Part shown: in pieces, positions 1 to 8,553 of the stretch
Numbering within the stretch: position 1 is the first letter of the stretch
Layout of the letters: every line of letters begins with the position of its first letter
Assembly: GCF_027921445.1 (NCBI RefSeq)
Contig: NZ_CP115667.1
Span: 744,001-808,000 of the forward strand
Source: Peptoniphilus equinus
GTDB lineage: Bacteria; Bacillota; Clostridia; Tissierellales; Peptoniphilaceae
Length of the DNA: 64,000 nucleotides
Direction of reading: 5' to 3'
Position numbers and translations under genes: made by a program
Notes under the pieces: model-generated
The model's database searches: none
What the model was told of the DNA's origin: nothing
Seen by the model: the letters and a program-made list of their open reading frames with translations, nothing else

Positions 1-1
1 T

Positions 2-1240
2 GACCATCCTTCAAAAAAATTGGACCTTGTAGGCATTACTGCCACTAACGGTAAGACGACGACATCATTTATGGTAGATGCCATTTATCGGGAAGCAGGA
101 TACACGACAGGCATTATTGGGACGGTCTATACCAAGTACGCCGATGTCATGGTACCTTCCATTCTCACCACGCCGGAGTCATATGATTTACAGGAATTTT
201 TGGCAGACATGGCGGCAAAGGGCATCGAGAAGGTCAATATGGAGGTCTCCTCGTCAGGTCAGGAACTTTATCGCAACTATGGCATCGCATTCGACATTGT
301 CACGTTCAACAACTTTTCTCGTGAGCACATTGATCAACACGGCAGTTTTGAGGCGTACTTAAAATATAAATCCCGTCTTATCAAAGATGCGCCGGCGACA
401 ACGGTCAGCGTATTAAACATGGACTTTGAAGCGATTGCTGATTTGAAATCTCAAACGTCATCTCAAGTGCTGGCCTATAGTCTTGAGCATTTAAACGAAG
501 ACTGCGGTATTAAAAATTTGGATCTGTCGACAGGGTTTGGAAAGTATACTTTTTGCGTCCTGCGACCTGTGCACACGACTAAAGCTGATTTGGAGCCGAT
601 GGCATTTGATATTGAGCTGGGAAGCTCTGGCTATGCCTCGGTGATGAACAGTATGGCAGCCATTATTGTCGGATTACTCGAGGGCATTGAACCTGAGGTC
701 ATTCAGAGGGCACTTAAAAAGTTTACCGGTGTGGAACGTCGCTCTGAGATTATATTCAATGATCACTTTAAAATTTTGGATGATCACTTTGCCAATGTTC
801 GCAATATTGAAGTCACGCTGGATACGTTAAAACAAATGGACTATGATAACTTGCATGTGCTCTATGCCATTCGAGGCAGTCGCGGTGTTCACCTCAATGA
901 AGAAACTTCGGAAAAAATGTGTGAGATTTTCAGACAGCTAAATCCGGTGACGTTTATGGCAACTAAATCCGAAGAGACGGTTTCTAAAAAAGATGTGGTA
1001 ACCGAGGAAGAAGAAGCCGTGTTCAAACGAGTGACGAATGCTCACGGGTTTGATGTGCCGATCTATCGTCGTTTGGATGAAGCGATTGCGGCGGTTCTCG
1101 ATCGAGCTGAAGAGGGCGACATCGTCCTTCTTGCAGGTTGCCAAGGCATGGACAAAGGGGCCGGTGTGGTCTACAAGGTGTTGAAAGATCGGTATGATGT
1201 CAGCACATTGGCAGAGAAAGTGAAGAACCGTGTGTGCTAA
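2..1240 (+). CDS. Mur ligase family protein, MurE-like (5' end outside window)
   Basis: The reading frame is already open at the window edge, so the true start and N-terminal domain lie upstream; the TTG at 20 is not the start, because the codons before it encode the HPSKKL stretch typical of MurE just ahead of the P-loop. The ATP-binding motif reads TATNGKTTT, followed by MurE-type MEVSS and a REHIDQHGSFEAY stretch resembling the family's R-D-H-L-D-x-H-G. This supports an ATP-dependent amide ligase acting on a UDP-muramyl-type substrate in the cytoplasm. The C-terminal domain diverges: where MurE has VDYAHTPD there is DDHFANVRN, and neither DNPR (meso-diaminopimelate) nor DDPN (lysine) is visible. 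It may be a paralogue with another substrate rather than the peptidoglycan MurE. The gene ends just before the aspS promoter. Confidence 0.8.
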   Translation, partial: DHPSKKLDLVGITATNGKTTTSFMVDAIYREAGYTTGIIGTVYTKYADVMVPSILTTPESYDLQEFLADMAAKGIEKVNMEVSSSGQELYRNYGIAFDIVTFNNFSREHIDQHGSFEAYLKYKSRLIKDAPATTVSVLNMDFEAIADLKSQTSSQVLAYSLEHLNEDCGIKNLDLSTGFGKYTFCVLRPVHTTKADLEPMAFDIELGSSGYASVMNSMAAIIVGLLEGIEPEVIQRALKKFTGVERRSEIIFNDHFKILDDHFANVRNIEVTLDTLKQMDYDNLHVLYAIRGSRGVHLNEETSEKMCEIFRQLNPVTFMATKSEETVSKKDVVTEEEEAVFKRVTNAHGFDVPIYRRLDEAIAAVLDRAEEGDIVLLAGCQGMDKGAGVVYKVLKDRYDVSTLAEKVKNRVC

Positions 1241-1241
1241 A

Positions 1242-1270
1242 TTGACACCTCTGCACTTAAAATATATAAT
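1242..1270 (+). promoter_or_regulatory. Consensus sigma-A promoter for aspS
   Basis: TTGACA (1242-1247) and TATAAT (1265-1270) are separated by exactly 17 bases, a perfect match to the vegetative promoter. It starts two bases after the Mur ligase stop codon and is the only obvious promoter for aspS and the genes behind it. Predicted transcription starts near 1277, giving a leader of about 65 bases. Confidence 0.85.
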
Positions 1271-1304
1271 AAATCCAGAGAAGTCTAAGTAGGGACTTAT
1301 GGAG

Positions 1305-1329
1305 CTCGTCCCAAGGGGCGAGTTTTTTT
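1305..1329 (+). terminator. Terminator-like hairpin in the aspS leader (possible attenuator)
   Basis: CTCGTCC (1305-1311) pairs with GGGCGAG (1316-1322), followed by seven T. The U-tract runs straight into the aspS ribosome-binding site, so the hairpin lies between promoter and gene. A weaker stem, AAGTC (1281-1285) with GACTT (1294-1298), precedes it. The leader is too short for a T-box and no T-box consensus is visible. Confidence 0.65.
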
Positions 1330-1341
1330 ATGGAGGATTAC

Positions 1342-3114
1342 ATGGTAGATTCAATTAAAGGAATGCAACGCACCCATTATGCCGGTGCGTTAAGAGAAGA
1401 TAATATCGGCGAGATGGTCACCGTCATGGGCTGGGTTGCCAAAGAGCGCAACCTCGGTTCTATTATCTTTTGTGATATTCGGGATAGAGAAGGTATTGTA
1501 CAAGTGGTCTTTGACGATACGGTGGGTGATGCACTTTTTGACAAGGCAAGCACACTTCGTTCGGAGTACGTTGTCGGGATTAGCGGCGCAGTTCGTATGC
1601 GAGCATCGGTAAATAACGATATCCCAACAGGAAAGGTGGAAATTTTAGCTACTGATCTTAAAATTTTCAACGAATCAGACGTGCCGCCTATATATATTAA
1701 AGATGACGACAATGTACAAGAAACTATGCGGTTAAAGTATCGGGCGTTGGATCTTCGCAAACCGGAGATGCAAAAGCGTCTCTTTGCACGTGCGAAATTT
1801 TATAAAGTGGTACATGACTTTTTTAATGACGAAGGATTTATTGAAGTGGAAACTCCGATGCTGACCAAACCGACACCGGAAGGTGCTCGGGATTACTTGG
1901 TGCCGTCACGAATCAATCCGGGGCAATTTTATGCACTGCCACAGTCCCCACAATTGATGAAACAGCTTTTGATGTGCTCCGGCTTTGATCGTTACTACCA
2001 AATCACAAAATGTTTTCGTGATGAAGACCTTCGCGCCAATCGCCAGCCGGAATTCACGCAAATTGATACAGAGATGAGCTTTGTGGACGTCGATGATGTG
2101 ATTGCGACTCACGAGAAGTTCTTGAAAAAAGCGTTTAAAGATATGTTAAACGTGGATATCACCTTACCAATCCGTCGCATGGCATATCAGGACGCTATGG
2201 ATCGATTCGGTGTGGACAAGCCTGATTTAAGATTTGAACTGGAACTGGTCAATATTTCCGATGTCGTCAAAGGGTGTGGCTTTAAAGTTTTTGAATCCGC
2301 AGTAGAACACGGTTCTGTGCGAGGTATCAACATCAAAAACGGCGCTGAGCACTTTTCTCGAAAGAAGATTGATAAATTGGAAGAGGTTGCCAAAACATAC
2401 GGGGCCAAAGGACTCGCATGGATCAAAAAGACAGATGACGGTATCCAGTCTCCAATTGCTAAATTTTTAGATGAGACGGTGACGCACAGTATTTTAGATG
2501 CAATGGAAGCTGAAGTCGGCGATTTGTTAGTCTTTGTTGCCGATGATAATGACATCGTCTATGATGCTTTGGGCAATCTTCGTAATCACATCGCCAGAGA
2601 ATTGGATCTCATTGATGAAAATCGATACGAATTGGTATGGATTACGGATTTCCCTCTGTTTGAATACGACAGAGAAGAAGGACGCTACGTCGCTAAGCAC
2701 CATCCATTCACTGCACCGAAAGACGAAGATTTGCATCTTCTTGATACCAACCCGCATGAATGCCGTGCAAAAGCGTATGACATCGTCATTAACGGCGATG
2801 AAATGGGTGGCGGTTCCATTCGTATCAATGATCCGCTCATTCAGGCAAAAATGTTTGAAGCACTTGGGTTCACCAAGGAGGATGCGGAACTTAAATTTGG
2901 TTTCTTAATTGAAGCCTTTAAATATGGTGCACCGCCACATGGTGGCATTGCCTATGGTCTTGATCGGATGGTTATGCTTTTTACCGGCACGTCCAACATC
3001 CGTGATGTCATTGCTTTTCCAAAGACACAGAAAGCGACTGATTTATTGACCGGTGCACCGACGGAAGTTGGTAACGAACAATTAGAGGAAGTACACATTA
3101 AGACCATAGATTGA
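1342..3114 (+). CDS. aspS: Aspartyl-tRNA synthetase
   Basis: Class II synthetase that charges tRNA(Asp), or tRNA(Asx) in non-discriminating forms, in the cytoplasm. At 590 residues it has the size of the bacterial type. The N-terminal OB-fold anticodon-binding domain (GWVAKERNLG) is followed by motif 2 (FRDEDLRANRQPEFTQID), a GAD insertion domain in the middle, and motif 3 near the C-terminus (GGIAYGLDRMVMLFTG). I place the start at the ATG at 1342, five bases after GGAGG; an upstream in-frame ATG at 1330 overlaps that ribosome-binding site and is unlikely. Whether the enzyme is discriminating cannot be told without knowing if gatCAB is present. The stop codon nearly touches the next gene, suggesting co-transcription. 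Confidence 0.97.
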   Translation: MVDSIKGMQRTHYAGALREDNIGEMVTVMGWVAKERNLGSIIFCDIRDREGIVQVVFDDTVGDALFDKASTLRSEYVVGISGAVRMRASVNNDIPTGKVEILATDLKIFNESDVPPIYIKDDDNVQETMRLKYRALDLRKPEMQKRLFARAKFYKVVHDFFNDEGFIEVETPMLTKPTPEGARDYLVPSRINPGQFYALPQSPQLMKQLLMCSGFDRYYQITKCFRDEDLRANRQPEFTQIDTEMSFVDVDDVIATHEKFLKKAFKDMLNVDITLPIRRMAYQDAMDRFGVDKPDLRFELELVNISDVVKGCGFKVFESAVEHGSVRGINIKNGAEHFSRKKIDKLEEVAKTYGAKGLAWIKKTDDGIQSPIAKFLDETVTHSILDAMEAEVGDLLVFVADDNDIVYDALGNLRNHIARELDLIDENRYELVWITDFPLFEYDREEGRYVAKHHPFTAPKDEDLHLLDTNPHECRAKAYDIVINGDEMGGGSIRINDPLIQAKMFEALGFTKEDAELKFGFLIEAFKYGAPPHGGIAYGLDRMVMLFTGTSNIRDVIAFPKTQKATDLLTGAPTEVGNEQLEEVHIKTID

Positions 3115-3122
3115 GGTGGATG

Positions 3123-3527
3123 ATGAAAAATCCGGGCATTGTTGTGGAAGAGAATGGTGACTTTGTCACTATATTAAGTATGAGACAAAGTGCTTGCGGG
3201 AGCAGCTGTGAGTCATGTTCTTCACACTGTGAGTCAGAACCTATGCGCGTCAAAGCGGTTAATACCATTCATGCCGAAATTGGCGATCGCGTTGAGATGG
3301 AAATCAGCTCGAATCGTGTGCTTTCCTATATTGGATTGATATATGGGATTCCGCTGGTGACTTTTTTAATTGGTGTGGTGACAAGTTATGCAGCGACAGG
3401 CAATGAGTTGATAAGCTTTGCCGTGGGCATCGTTGTTTTAGCTTTGACCTATATAGCGATTAAAGCTGTTGATTCCAGAAAAAACTTCACAGGCTCCGAT
3501 ATTAAACTCAGAAAGATAACTTCATGA
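3123..3527 (+). CDS. RseC/MucC-family positive regulator, membrane protein
   Basis: Protein of 134 residues with an N-terminal soluble part bearing a cysteine cluster C-x3-C-x2-C-x3-C (CGSSCESCSSHC), then two hydrophobic segments (about residues 65-85 and 90-110) separated by a short loop. This is the arrangement of RseC-family proteins, known in Proteobacteria as partners of SoxR reduction or sigma-E control and common in clostridia beside Rnf-type electron transport. No rnf genes are visible here. The cysteines may bind a metal or Fe-S cluster. The start may be the ATG at 3120 or 3123, just behind AGGTGG; the TTG at 3111 overlaps the aspS stop and is rejected. The stop overlaps the next start (ATGA). 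Confidence 0.8.
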   Translation: MKNPGIVVEENGDFVTILSMRQSACGSSCESCSSHCESEPMRVKAVNTIHAEIGDRVEMEISSNRVLSYIGLIYGIPLVTFLIGVVTSYAATGNELISFAVGIVVLALTYIAIKAVDSRKNFTGSDIKLRKITS

Positions 3528-4357
3528 GAAAGTCGGCATTGTTACTCAAAATAGCCGTTGCAGTTTTTGTTATATCACTTCTGTTTTTTGGCTTTGTAAT
3601 TGTGCGAGAAAACAGCTACCAAGCAGAAAGGCAAAAGGTGGAAGAGATAGAACGAGATACACGGCGACTTCAGGCTGTGATCAAAACTAAAAAGACGCAG
3701 TTAGATGCCGCGAATACGGAACTGAAAGATGCATCGATACAGTTTTTCAGCACCTATGGATTCGACTATTTAAAGTCTGATGAAGAGGTGGTGGAAGAAG
3801 AACTGTATCGTTTGAATCTTCGCAATCAGGAGATTAAAACAGCCATTAAGGATCTTCTCATTGCTTACGTCAATTATTATGACGGACAGTACTACGAAAA
3901 GGAGGATTACTCATCCCTGCAAGCAGATTTTGAACAGCTTGCTGCAACGGAGGGTCTGGAGCCTCTTCCGACAGATCTCTACACCAAGTTAAATGTCAAT
4001 GACTTCGTAGAAGGTGCAAAAACAGACGGTACCATTGGCTATTTGGATTCTATCAACAGTGATTCCAAGTTTAATAACTTGTTACTCTTTTTAACTTGCA
4101 TGTATTCCAATACGTTATATGAGATCAGCCATGATCTGTCCGATGTGCCGGACAATTTAAACGGTCTCTATAATGACCTTTACTCAACGCGAGAAGTTTA
4201 TCGTGCGATGGAAAATTTCAACTTTAACGTCGGCATTTTAAACCCGGATAATTTGGATACTTTGTTGGTTCAAATTCGTCCTTTGATTGTGGAATTTAAT
4301 AATAACCGTGGGGTCATGGATCAGCTTTCCGGAGGTGGGATGAATGCAAACCAGTAG
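3524..4357 (+). CDS. Membrane-anchored coiled-coil protein of unknown function
   Basis: I do not recognise this 277-residue protein. It has a single N-terminal hydrophobic segment (about residues 7-28) without a lipobox, giving a bitopic inner-membrane anchor. A charged heptad-rich region follows (about 30-75, rich in E/K/Q/R), then a soluble tail with many N, D, Y and L. No cysteine cluster or known motif is visible. It starts with an ATGA overlap onto the RseC-family gene, and its end overlaps the next gene by 14 bases, so the three are very likely translated together. The next gene has the same architecture (anchor, coiled coil, globular tail), suggesting a paralogous or partner pair at the membrane. 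Confidence 0.75.
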   Translation: MRKSALLLKIAVAVFVISLLFFGFVIVRENSYQAERQKVEEIERDTRRLQAVIKTKKTQLDAANTELKDASIQFFSTYGFDYLKSDEEVVEEELYRLNLRNQEIKTAIKDLLIAYVNYYDGQYYEKEDYSSLQADFEQLAATEGLEPLPTDLYTKLNVNDFVEGAKTDGTIGYLDSINSDSKFNNLLLFLTCMYSNTLYEISHDLSDVPDNLNGLYNDLYSTREVYRAMENFNFNVGILNPDNLDTLLVQIRPLIVEFNNNRGVMDQLSGGGMNANQ

Positions 4358-5399
4358 ACGGGATTTATGGTTGTCTCTTGGCCTTTTGGTAGTAAGCATT
4401 GCCGTAATAGCCTATGGCATCATTAAGATGGGGCGGTTTGATGAATCTTTTTCAACGACCTTAAGTCAAGTCGAGGCAGACAATCAGAAGGTTGTAGAGC
4501 AAAACAAACTCTTAGATGAAGAATTGGATACCATCGACAAGCAATTGACGTCGCTTGAAACGCGCAAGGCCACATTGGGACAAGTTGTAGCGGCGTTTGA
4601 TTATGAAGCGAACAAGTATGATGCCTATCTGATCGAGTTACAGCCTCTAAATTATAATGAACGTTTTATCAACGCTATGGGCTCATCAGACTTGGGGCCT
4701 TTCTTGGCTTCATCTACATTTGAAAGCGCCTCCGTAGACCTTGAGACGGCGAAGCGGAGTCTTTTGATTTCAAGTATGGTTCAGAATGATTATATTGTGA
4801 ACACGGTCAATACTAATCTGCTGCAAAGCAACGTAAAGGTAGAGCAGGGCAACGGCCTGTTGCAATACTATAACGGAACCAATAATTATCTCTTAAAGGA
4901 TAAGATACATTTTCAAAGTCAGGATACCATGGAAAAACTGAGCAACAATATGCTGCTTTTAAAACAGTTGGGGTTAGAGATGATGCTGCACTTAAATTAC
5001 GGCTCAAACGACAGTGACGGCAAGGAACTAACCGCACTTTCCAATCACCTGAAAGGCAAAAATCTCTCCGGCTATGCTGTGCCGAAACAGTTTACCGAAC
5101 CGTACCACAACATTCTCAAGTTTGGAACTGACACTTATGCATTAGTGAATGACTATACCAATCATGTCCGTTCCACTGAGTCGCTCAATGATGGGCATAC
5201 TATACACACGTTAAGAGATGAGCGCAATCGGATTTTTCTCATTGAAGATGTTGGAGAAACGTCGCACTATCTTTATTACTATGATCAATCGGCTCGTCCA
5301 TTTTGTTGTTATGCACTGGGGGATGGTATTGAAGAAGTGGACTTGAATACTTCAACAGAATTGCAACAGCGCGCCGTTGAACTGGCACGACACGTTTAA
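4344..5399 (+). CDS. Second membrane-anchored coiled-coil protein of unknown function
   Basis: Unrecognised 351-residue protein. An N-terminal hydrophobic segment (about 8-26, after RRD) is followed by a long coiled-coil-like region (about 35-80, with EADNQKVVEQNKLLDEEL) and a globular tail of about 250 residues. The start at 4344 is supported by GGAGGTGG five bases upstream, inside the preceding gene. Near the C-terminus is an acidic and aromatic segment (HYLYYYDQSARPFCCYALGDG). Neighbours give no pathway: an RseC-family protein and an anchored coiled-coil gene upstream, and an acyl-CoA hydrolase-like gene 12 bases downstream. The layout would suit a scaffold or envelope complex, but that is inference only. 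Confidence 0.75.
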   Translation: MQTSRRDLWLSLGLLVVSIAVIAYGIIKMGRFDESFSTTLSQVEADNQKVVEQNKLLDEELDTIDKQLTSLETRKATLGQVVAAFDYEANKYDAYLIELQPLNYNERFINAMGSSDLGPFLASSTFESASVDLETAKRSLLISSMVQNDYIVNTVNTNLLQSNVKVEQGNGLLQYYNGTNNYLLKDKIHFQSQDTMEKLSNNMLLLKQLGLEMMLHLNYGSNDSDGKELTALSNHLKGKNLSGYAVPKQFTEPYHNILKFGTDTYALVNDYTNHVRSTESLNDGHTIHTLRDERNRIFLIEDVGETSHYLYYYDQSARPFCCYALGDGIEEVDLNTSTELQQRAVELARHV

Positions 5400-5411
5400 A
5401 GAAAGGTCATT

Positions 5412-6434
5412 ATGATTCAAACAACAATAGAAAATGGGGTTGCCGTGATTCGGTTGAACCGAGATGAGAAACTGAATGCACTGAATTTTTCTATGATTTT
5501 GGAACTGCAAGATCTCTTGCATCACTTGGCAGAGGATGCTCAGGTTAAAGGTCTGGTTTTAAAAGGTGGATCGAAGGCTTTTTGTGCCGGAGGTGATGTG
5601 GTGGATCTGTATAAACACTACATCATTCGGGGGAAGGATCCCAATCCTTTCTTCGCCACGGAATTTAAAGTCGATAATCAAATAGAGACTTTCCCTAAAC
5701 CTGTTGTGGCGTTGGTCCATGGTATTACCATGGGAGGCGGTGTCGGATTAAGTTGCGGCGCTGACTTTATTGTGGCGGATGAAACCACGACGTGGGCCAT
5801 GCCGGAAACACGCCTTGGTATTGTGCCGGATGTGGGGGTAGGGTATTATCTCTCGAAGCTGCCACGCCCTGTCGCGTTGTATCTATCCCTTCTTGGCGTT
5901 TCAATTACAGGCTCTGACATGATGAAACTCGGTCTTGCCACACACTATGTGAAAAGCAAGTCCCTAATCCAACTGGAGTCAGATCTTATAGCTTGCGGCA
6001 TGGCGACGACAGCTGATATCCGAACTGTCTTGGACGCCTACAGAGTCCCTACAGTGACGACAGCATTGGATAAAGCCAAGTCAGATATTGATCGTTATTT
6101 TGACAGCACCACTTTGGAGGCACTCTTAGATAATTTATCCAAAGGCAGTGACTGGGGAAAGGATGTCTACCAATGGTTCCAAGACAAATCGCCCCTGTCA
6201 TTAAAGCTAGTCTTTGGCAAATATGACGTGGGCAAAGCTTTGACGCGGCAGGAGACTTTTGAGATGGACGAGAAGATTCTCGACTATTGTTATGTCACGG
6301 GGAATATGGGTGAGGGCATTCGGGCTGCGATGATTGACAAAGACCCGCCTCATTTTAAGCCGACCTCAGTTCAAGATGTGGATGATGATGTGGTGAGTCG
6401 TCTGTTAAGCAAGCGTGAACGTGTAGTAAAGTAG
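5412..6434 (+). CDS. Enoyl-CoA hydratase/isomerase superfamily, 3-hydroxyisobutyryl-CoA hydrolase-like
   Basis: Crotonase-fold protein of 340 residues. Visible are the FCAGGDV oxyanion-hole segment, HGITMGGGVGL, and MPETRLGIVPDVG, which matches the 3-hydroxyisobutyryl-CoA hydrolase branch (MPE-T-x-I-G-x-x-P-D-V-G), where the Glu and Asp are catalytic. Length and the long C-terminal helical part fit that branch rather than short enoyl-CoA hydratases. The expected reaction is thioester hydrolysis of a beta-hydroxyacyl-CoA. No valine degradation genes are nearby, so the physiological substrate is uncertain. A ribosome-binding site (AAAGG) lies about eight bases before the ATG. The gene ends the aspS transcription unit, with a strong terminator behind it. 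Confidence 0.85.
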   Translation: MIQTTIENGVAVIRLNRDEKLNALNFSMILELQDLLHHLAEDAQVKGLVLKGGSKAFCAGGDVVDLYKHYIIRGKDPNPFFATEFKVDNQIETFPKPVVALVHGITMGGGVGLSCGADFIVADETTTWAMPETRLGIVPDVGVGYYLSKLPRPVALYLSLLGVSITGSDMMKLGLATHYVKSKSLIQLESDLIACGMATTADIRTVLDAYRVPTVTTALDKAKSDIDRYFDSTTLEALLDNLSKGSDWGKDVYQWFQDKSPLSLKLVFGKYDVGKALTRQETFEMDEKILDYCYVTGNMGEGIRAAMIDKDPPHFKPTSVQDVDDDVVSRLLSKRERVVK

Positions 6435-6454
6435 ATGTCATAGATCATTAAATC

Positions 6455-6501
6455 AAAACAGAACCGATGGAACAGTTAAACATTCCTCCGGTTCTGTTTT
6501 A
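6455..6501 (+). terminator. Intrinsic terminator after the hydrolase gene
   Basis: AAAACAGAACCG (6455-6466) pairs with CGGTTCTGTTTT (6489-6500) across a loop of 22 bases, with T-runs at the 3' end. It closes the aspS operon. The A/T-rich arms would also let it work from the other strand. Confidence 0.8.
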
Positions 6502-6719
6502 TTGTAGCGCACAGTAGAAAACGACTGCAGAATGATAATGAATATGTTATATTTATGGTAAACGAATATTGATGACATTTGAAGTTAATATCGAAGATGT
6601 GTAGTTTTAGGATCTTGATTTATTAAAGCCACAGTATTATAGAGGTCAATATGTGTTTGAATATTGCAAGCTATAAGAATGGAGACATGTAAAAGGGAAG
6701 GAAAAAGGAGATGACTGTA

Positions 6720-7115
6720 ATGAAAAAAACGATTTTCAGTGTGATCATGTACACCATACTATCGTATCTTTTAATGGTGGTTGTTCCGGCAACTGAGTAT
6801 GTCAAGTGGCACACAGCCCATTTTTATTTAATGGGCTATCATGTGCTGGCCTATGCTGTCGGTGTGATTATCGTCCTTTCTGTCTTAGCCATGTACATCG
6901 TGCATCATTCAAACAGAAAGCAATTAGCGGTGGTTGAGTTGATTTTTGGCTTGGCTGTCGCGGTATCCATAGGATCACTCTTGTTGGATTTTAACAAGTA
7001 TATTATCTTTTTTCTTAGGTATATATACATGGTTTTTTCATTGACCGCACTGATGAGTATTGTCGGAGCAACATTATTGCTGAGAAAGGATGATAATGAT
7101 GACAAGAATGTATAG
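6720..7115 (+). CDS. Small integral membrane protein of unknown function
   Basis: Protein of 131 residues with about four hydrophobic segments (near residues 5-24, 40-62, 70-90 and 97-120) and a charged C-terminal tail (RKDDNDDKN). I do not recognise the family. I choose the ATG at 6720, nine bases after AAGGAG; the ATG at 6711 follows that site by no spacer. About 200 bases of A/T-rich sequence upstream (6502-6710) hold no gene I can support and only weak promoter-like matches. A probable gene remnant follows. Confidence 0.65.
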   Translation: MKKTIFSVIMYTILSYLLMVVVPATEYVKWHTAHFYLMGYHVLAYAVGVIIVLSVLAMYIVHHSNRKQLAVVELIFGLAVAVSIGSLLLDFNKYIIFFLRYIYMVFSLTALMSIVGATLLLRKDDNDDKNV

Positions 7116-7276
7116 ACGGTGTTGCCTTTTGTGTTGTGCGTCTATTCGAAACAAATATTGCCGGAGCTTTGGCGAAAGGAGCAACCAATGTTGATATTTT
7201 AAGAGGCAGTGCAGAGTGGCATTTGGAACTTATCTTAAATATCATCAACAATAGTATAGATGTGCCGACTGTGTAA
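7103..7276 (+). pseudogene. Possible remnant of a coding sequence (about 57 codons, no start)
   Basis: An open frame runs from 7103 to the TAA at 7274-7276 without a plausible start codon or ribosome-binding site. Its translation looks like genuine protein rather than random sequence (for example NIAGALAKGATNVDIL and LELILNIINNSIDVPTV). It may be the 3' end of a gene whose front has been lost, behind the small membrane protein in another frame. I cannot name the parent family. Confidence 0.35.
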
Positions 7277-7286
7277 GCATTCTATA

Positions 7287-7329
7287 AAAACAGAGAGCCT
7301 GTAGATCATATCTACAGGCTCTCTGTTTT
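7287..7329. terminator. Long bidirectional terminator between convergent genes
   Basis: A perfect 20-base inverted repeat (7287-7306 with 7310-7329, three-base loop) begins with AAAA and ends with TTTT, so it can end transcription from both sides. It sits between the plus-strand block and ychF, nine bases beyond the ychF stop codon. Confidence 0.85.
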
Positions 7330-7337
7330 GTAAAGTA

Positions 7338-8429
7338 CTATACATTAAATTTAAAGTTGACGACATCGCCGTCTTTCATCACATACTCTTTGCCTTCACT
7401 GCGAATTAAGCCTTTTTCCCGTGCCGCAGCCACAGAGCCTGCGTCGACTAAATCCTTGTACGCGACAATGTCGGCTTTGATAAAACCGCGTTCAAAGTCG
7501 GTGTGTATTTTGCCGGCGGCACCAGGCGCTTTGGTGCCTTCAGTGATGGTCCATGCTCGAGTTTCCATTTCACCAGTAGTGAGATAGGATATGAGCCCCA
7601 AGAGTTTGTAGCTGGATTGAATGAGGCGATCAAGCCCGGCTCGTTCCATGCCGAGTTCTGCCATAAACAGTTCTTTTTCATCGGCATCCAAGGTTTGAAT
7701 TTGAGCTTCAATATCACAACTGATGGCGACGACTTCATCGCCAAAGTTTTCTGCAAATGCGCGCACACTTTTTACATAATCGTTATCGGCTTGAGACGCA
7801 ACCTGTTCTTCCGGAATATTGGCCACGTAAATGACGGGTTTATCGCTGAGAAGCTGATAATTTTTTAGCAACTTTGCGTCTTCTTCTGAAAGCTCCAATC
7901 GTCGTGCAGGTTCATTGGACTCCAGTGTGGTTTGTAATTTTTTTAGAAGTGCCACTTCACTTTGCAGGCTTTTATCGCCCTTGGCTTGTTTTTCTGTTTT
8001 GGAAAGACGTTTTTCCACTTGTTCCAAGTCGGAAAAGATAAGTTCTAAGTTGATGTTTTCGATGTCTCGCACGGGATTGACCGACCCGTCGACATGGATG
8101 ACATTGTCATCATCAAAACAGCGGACGACATGGACAATGGCGTCCACCTCCCGAATATTGGCAAGAAATTGGTTGCCAAGGCCTTCGCCTTTGCTGGCGC
8201 CTTTAACCAGACCTGCAATGTCATAAAATTCGATATGGGCGGGCACAATTTTTTTAGAATTGCTCATCACCGCCAGCACATTCAGGCGCTCGTCAGGTAC
8301 GGAGACGACACCGACGTTAGGTTCAATCGTTGCAAAAGGGTAGTTTGCCGCTTCGGCGCCGGCGGCTGTCAGGGCATTAAAAAGTGTTGACTTACCTACA
8401 TTGGGCAGCCCAACAATACCTAATTTCAT
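7338..8429 (-). CDS. ychF: Redox-regulated ATPase YchF (Obg-like)
   Basis: OBG-family P-loop protein of 363 residues that prefers ATP over GTP and associates with ribosomes, with roles in translation and stress response. The start gives [20 protein letters not shown], the family's invariant N-terminus with the G1 motif; [17 protein letters not shown] is the G3 region. A coiled coil follows and a TGS domain lies at the C-terminus ([15 protein letters not shown]). I choose the ATG at 8429, six bases from GAGGA, over the ATG at 8435, which touches the site. The gene stands alone between a bidirectional terminator and a divergent promoter region shared with the ABC transporter operon. Confidence 0.96.
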   Translation of the reverse strand: MKLGIVGLPNVGKSTLFNALTAAGAEAANYPFATIEPNVGVVSVPDERLNVLAVMSNSKKIVPAHIEFYDIAGLVKGASKGEGLGNQFLANIREVDAIVHVVRCFDDDNVIHVDGSVNPVRDIENINLELIFSDLEQVEKRLSKTEKQAKGDKSLQSEVALLKKLQTTLESNEPARRLELSEEDAKLLKNYQLLSDKPVIYVANIPEEQVASQADNDYVKSVRAFAENFGDEVVAISCDIEAQIQTLDADEKELFMAELGMERAGLDRLIQSSYKLLGLISYLTTGEMETRAWTITEGTKAPGAAGKIHTDFERGFIKADIVAYKDLVDAGSVAAAREKGLIRSEGKEYVMKDGDVVNFKFNV

Positions 8430-8553
8430 AATCATTCCTCATTTTCTAATAAATTTCCAAATTTAATCAGATTTATTATATAGTATATTTAGTAAAACTA
8501 CCATGTGGTAATAAAAAGTGATCGTTAAACACAGTTAAACCTTAAGCTGCAAT

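Noticed and set aside
1271-1341. T-box riboswitch in the aspS leader
   Set aside because: The leader is only about 65 bases and lacks the conserved T-box sequence and specifier-loop architecture; only simple stems are visible.
1330-1341. aspS start at the ATG at 1330
   Set aside because: That ATG overlaps the GGAGG ribosome-binding site; the ATG at 1342 is correctly spaced and fits the family's N-terminus.
2187-2757. Minus-strand open frames inside aspS and similar antisense frames elsewhere
   Set aside because: They lie opposite strongly conserved genes, have no ribosome-binding sites and translate to serine/leucine-rich shadow sequence.
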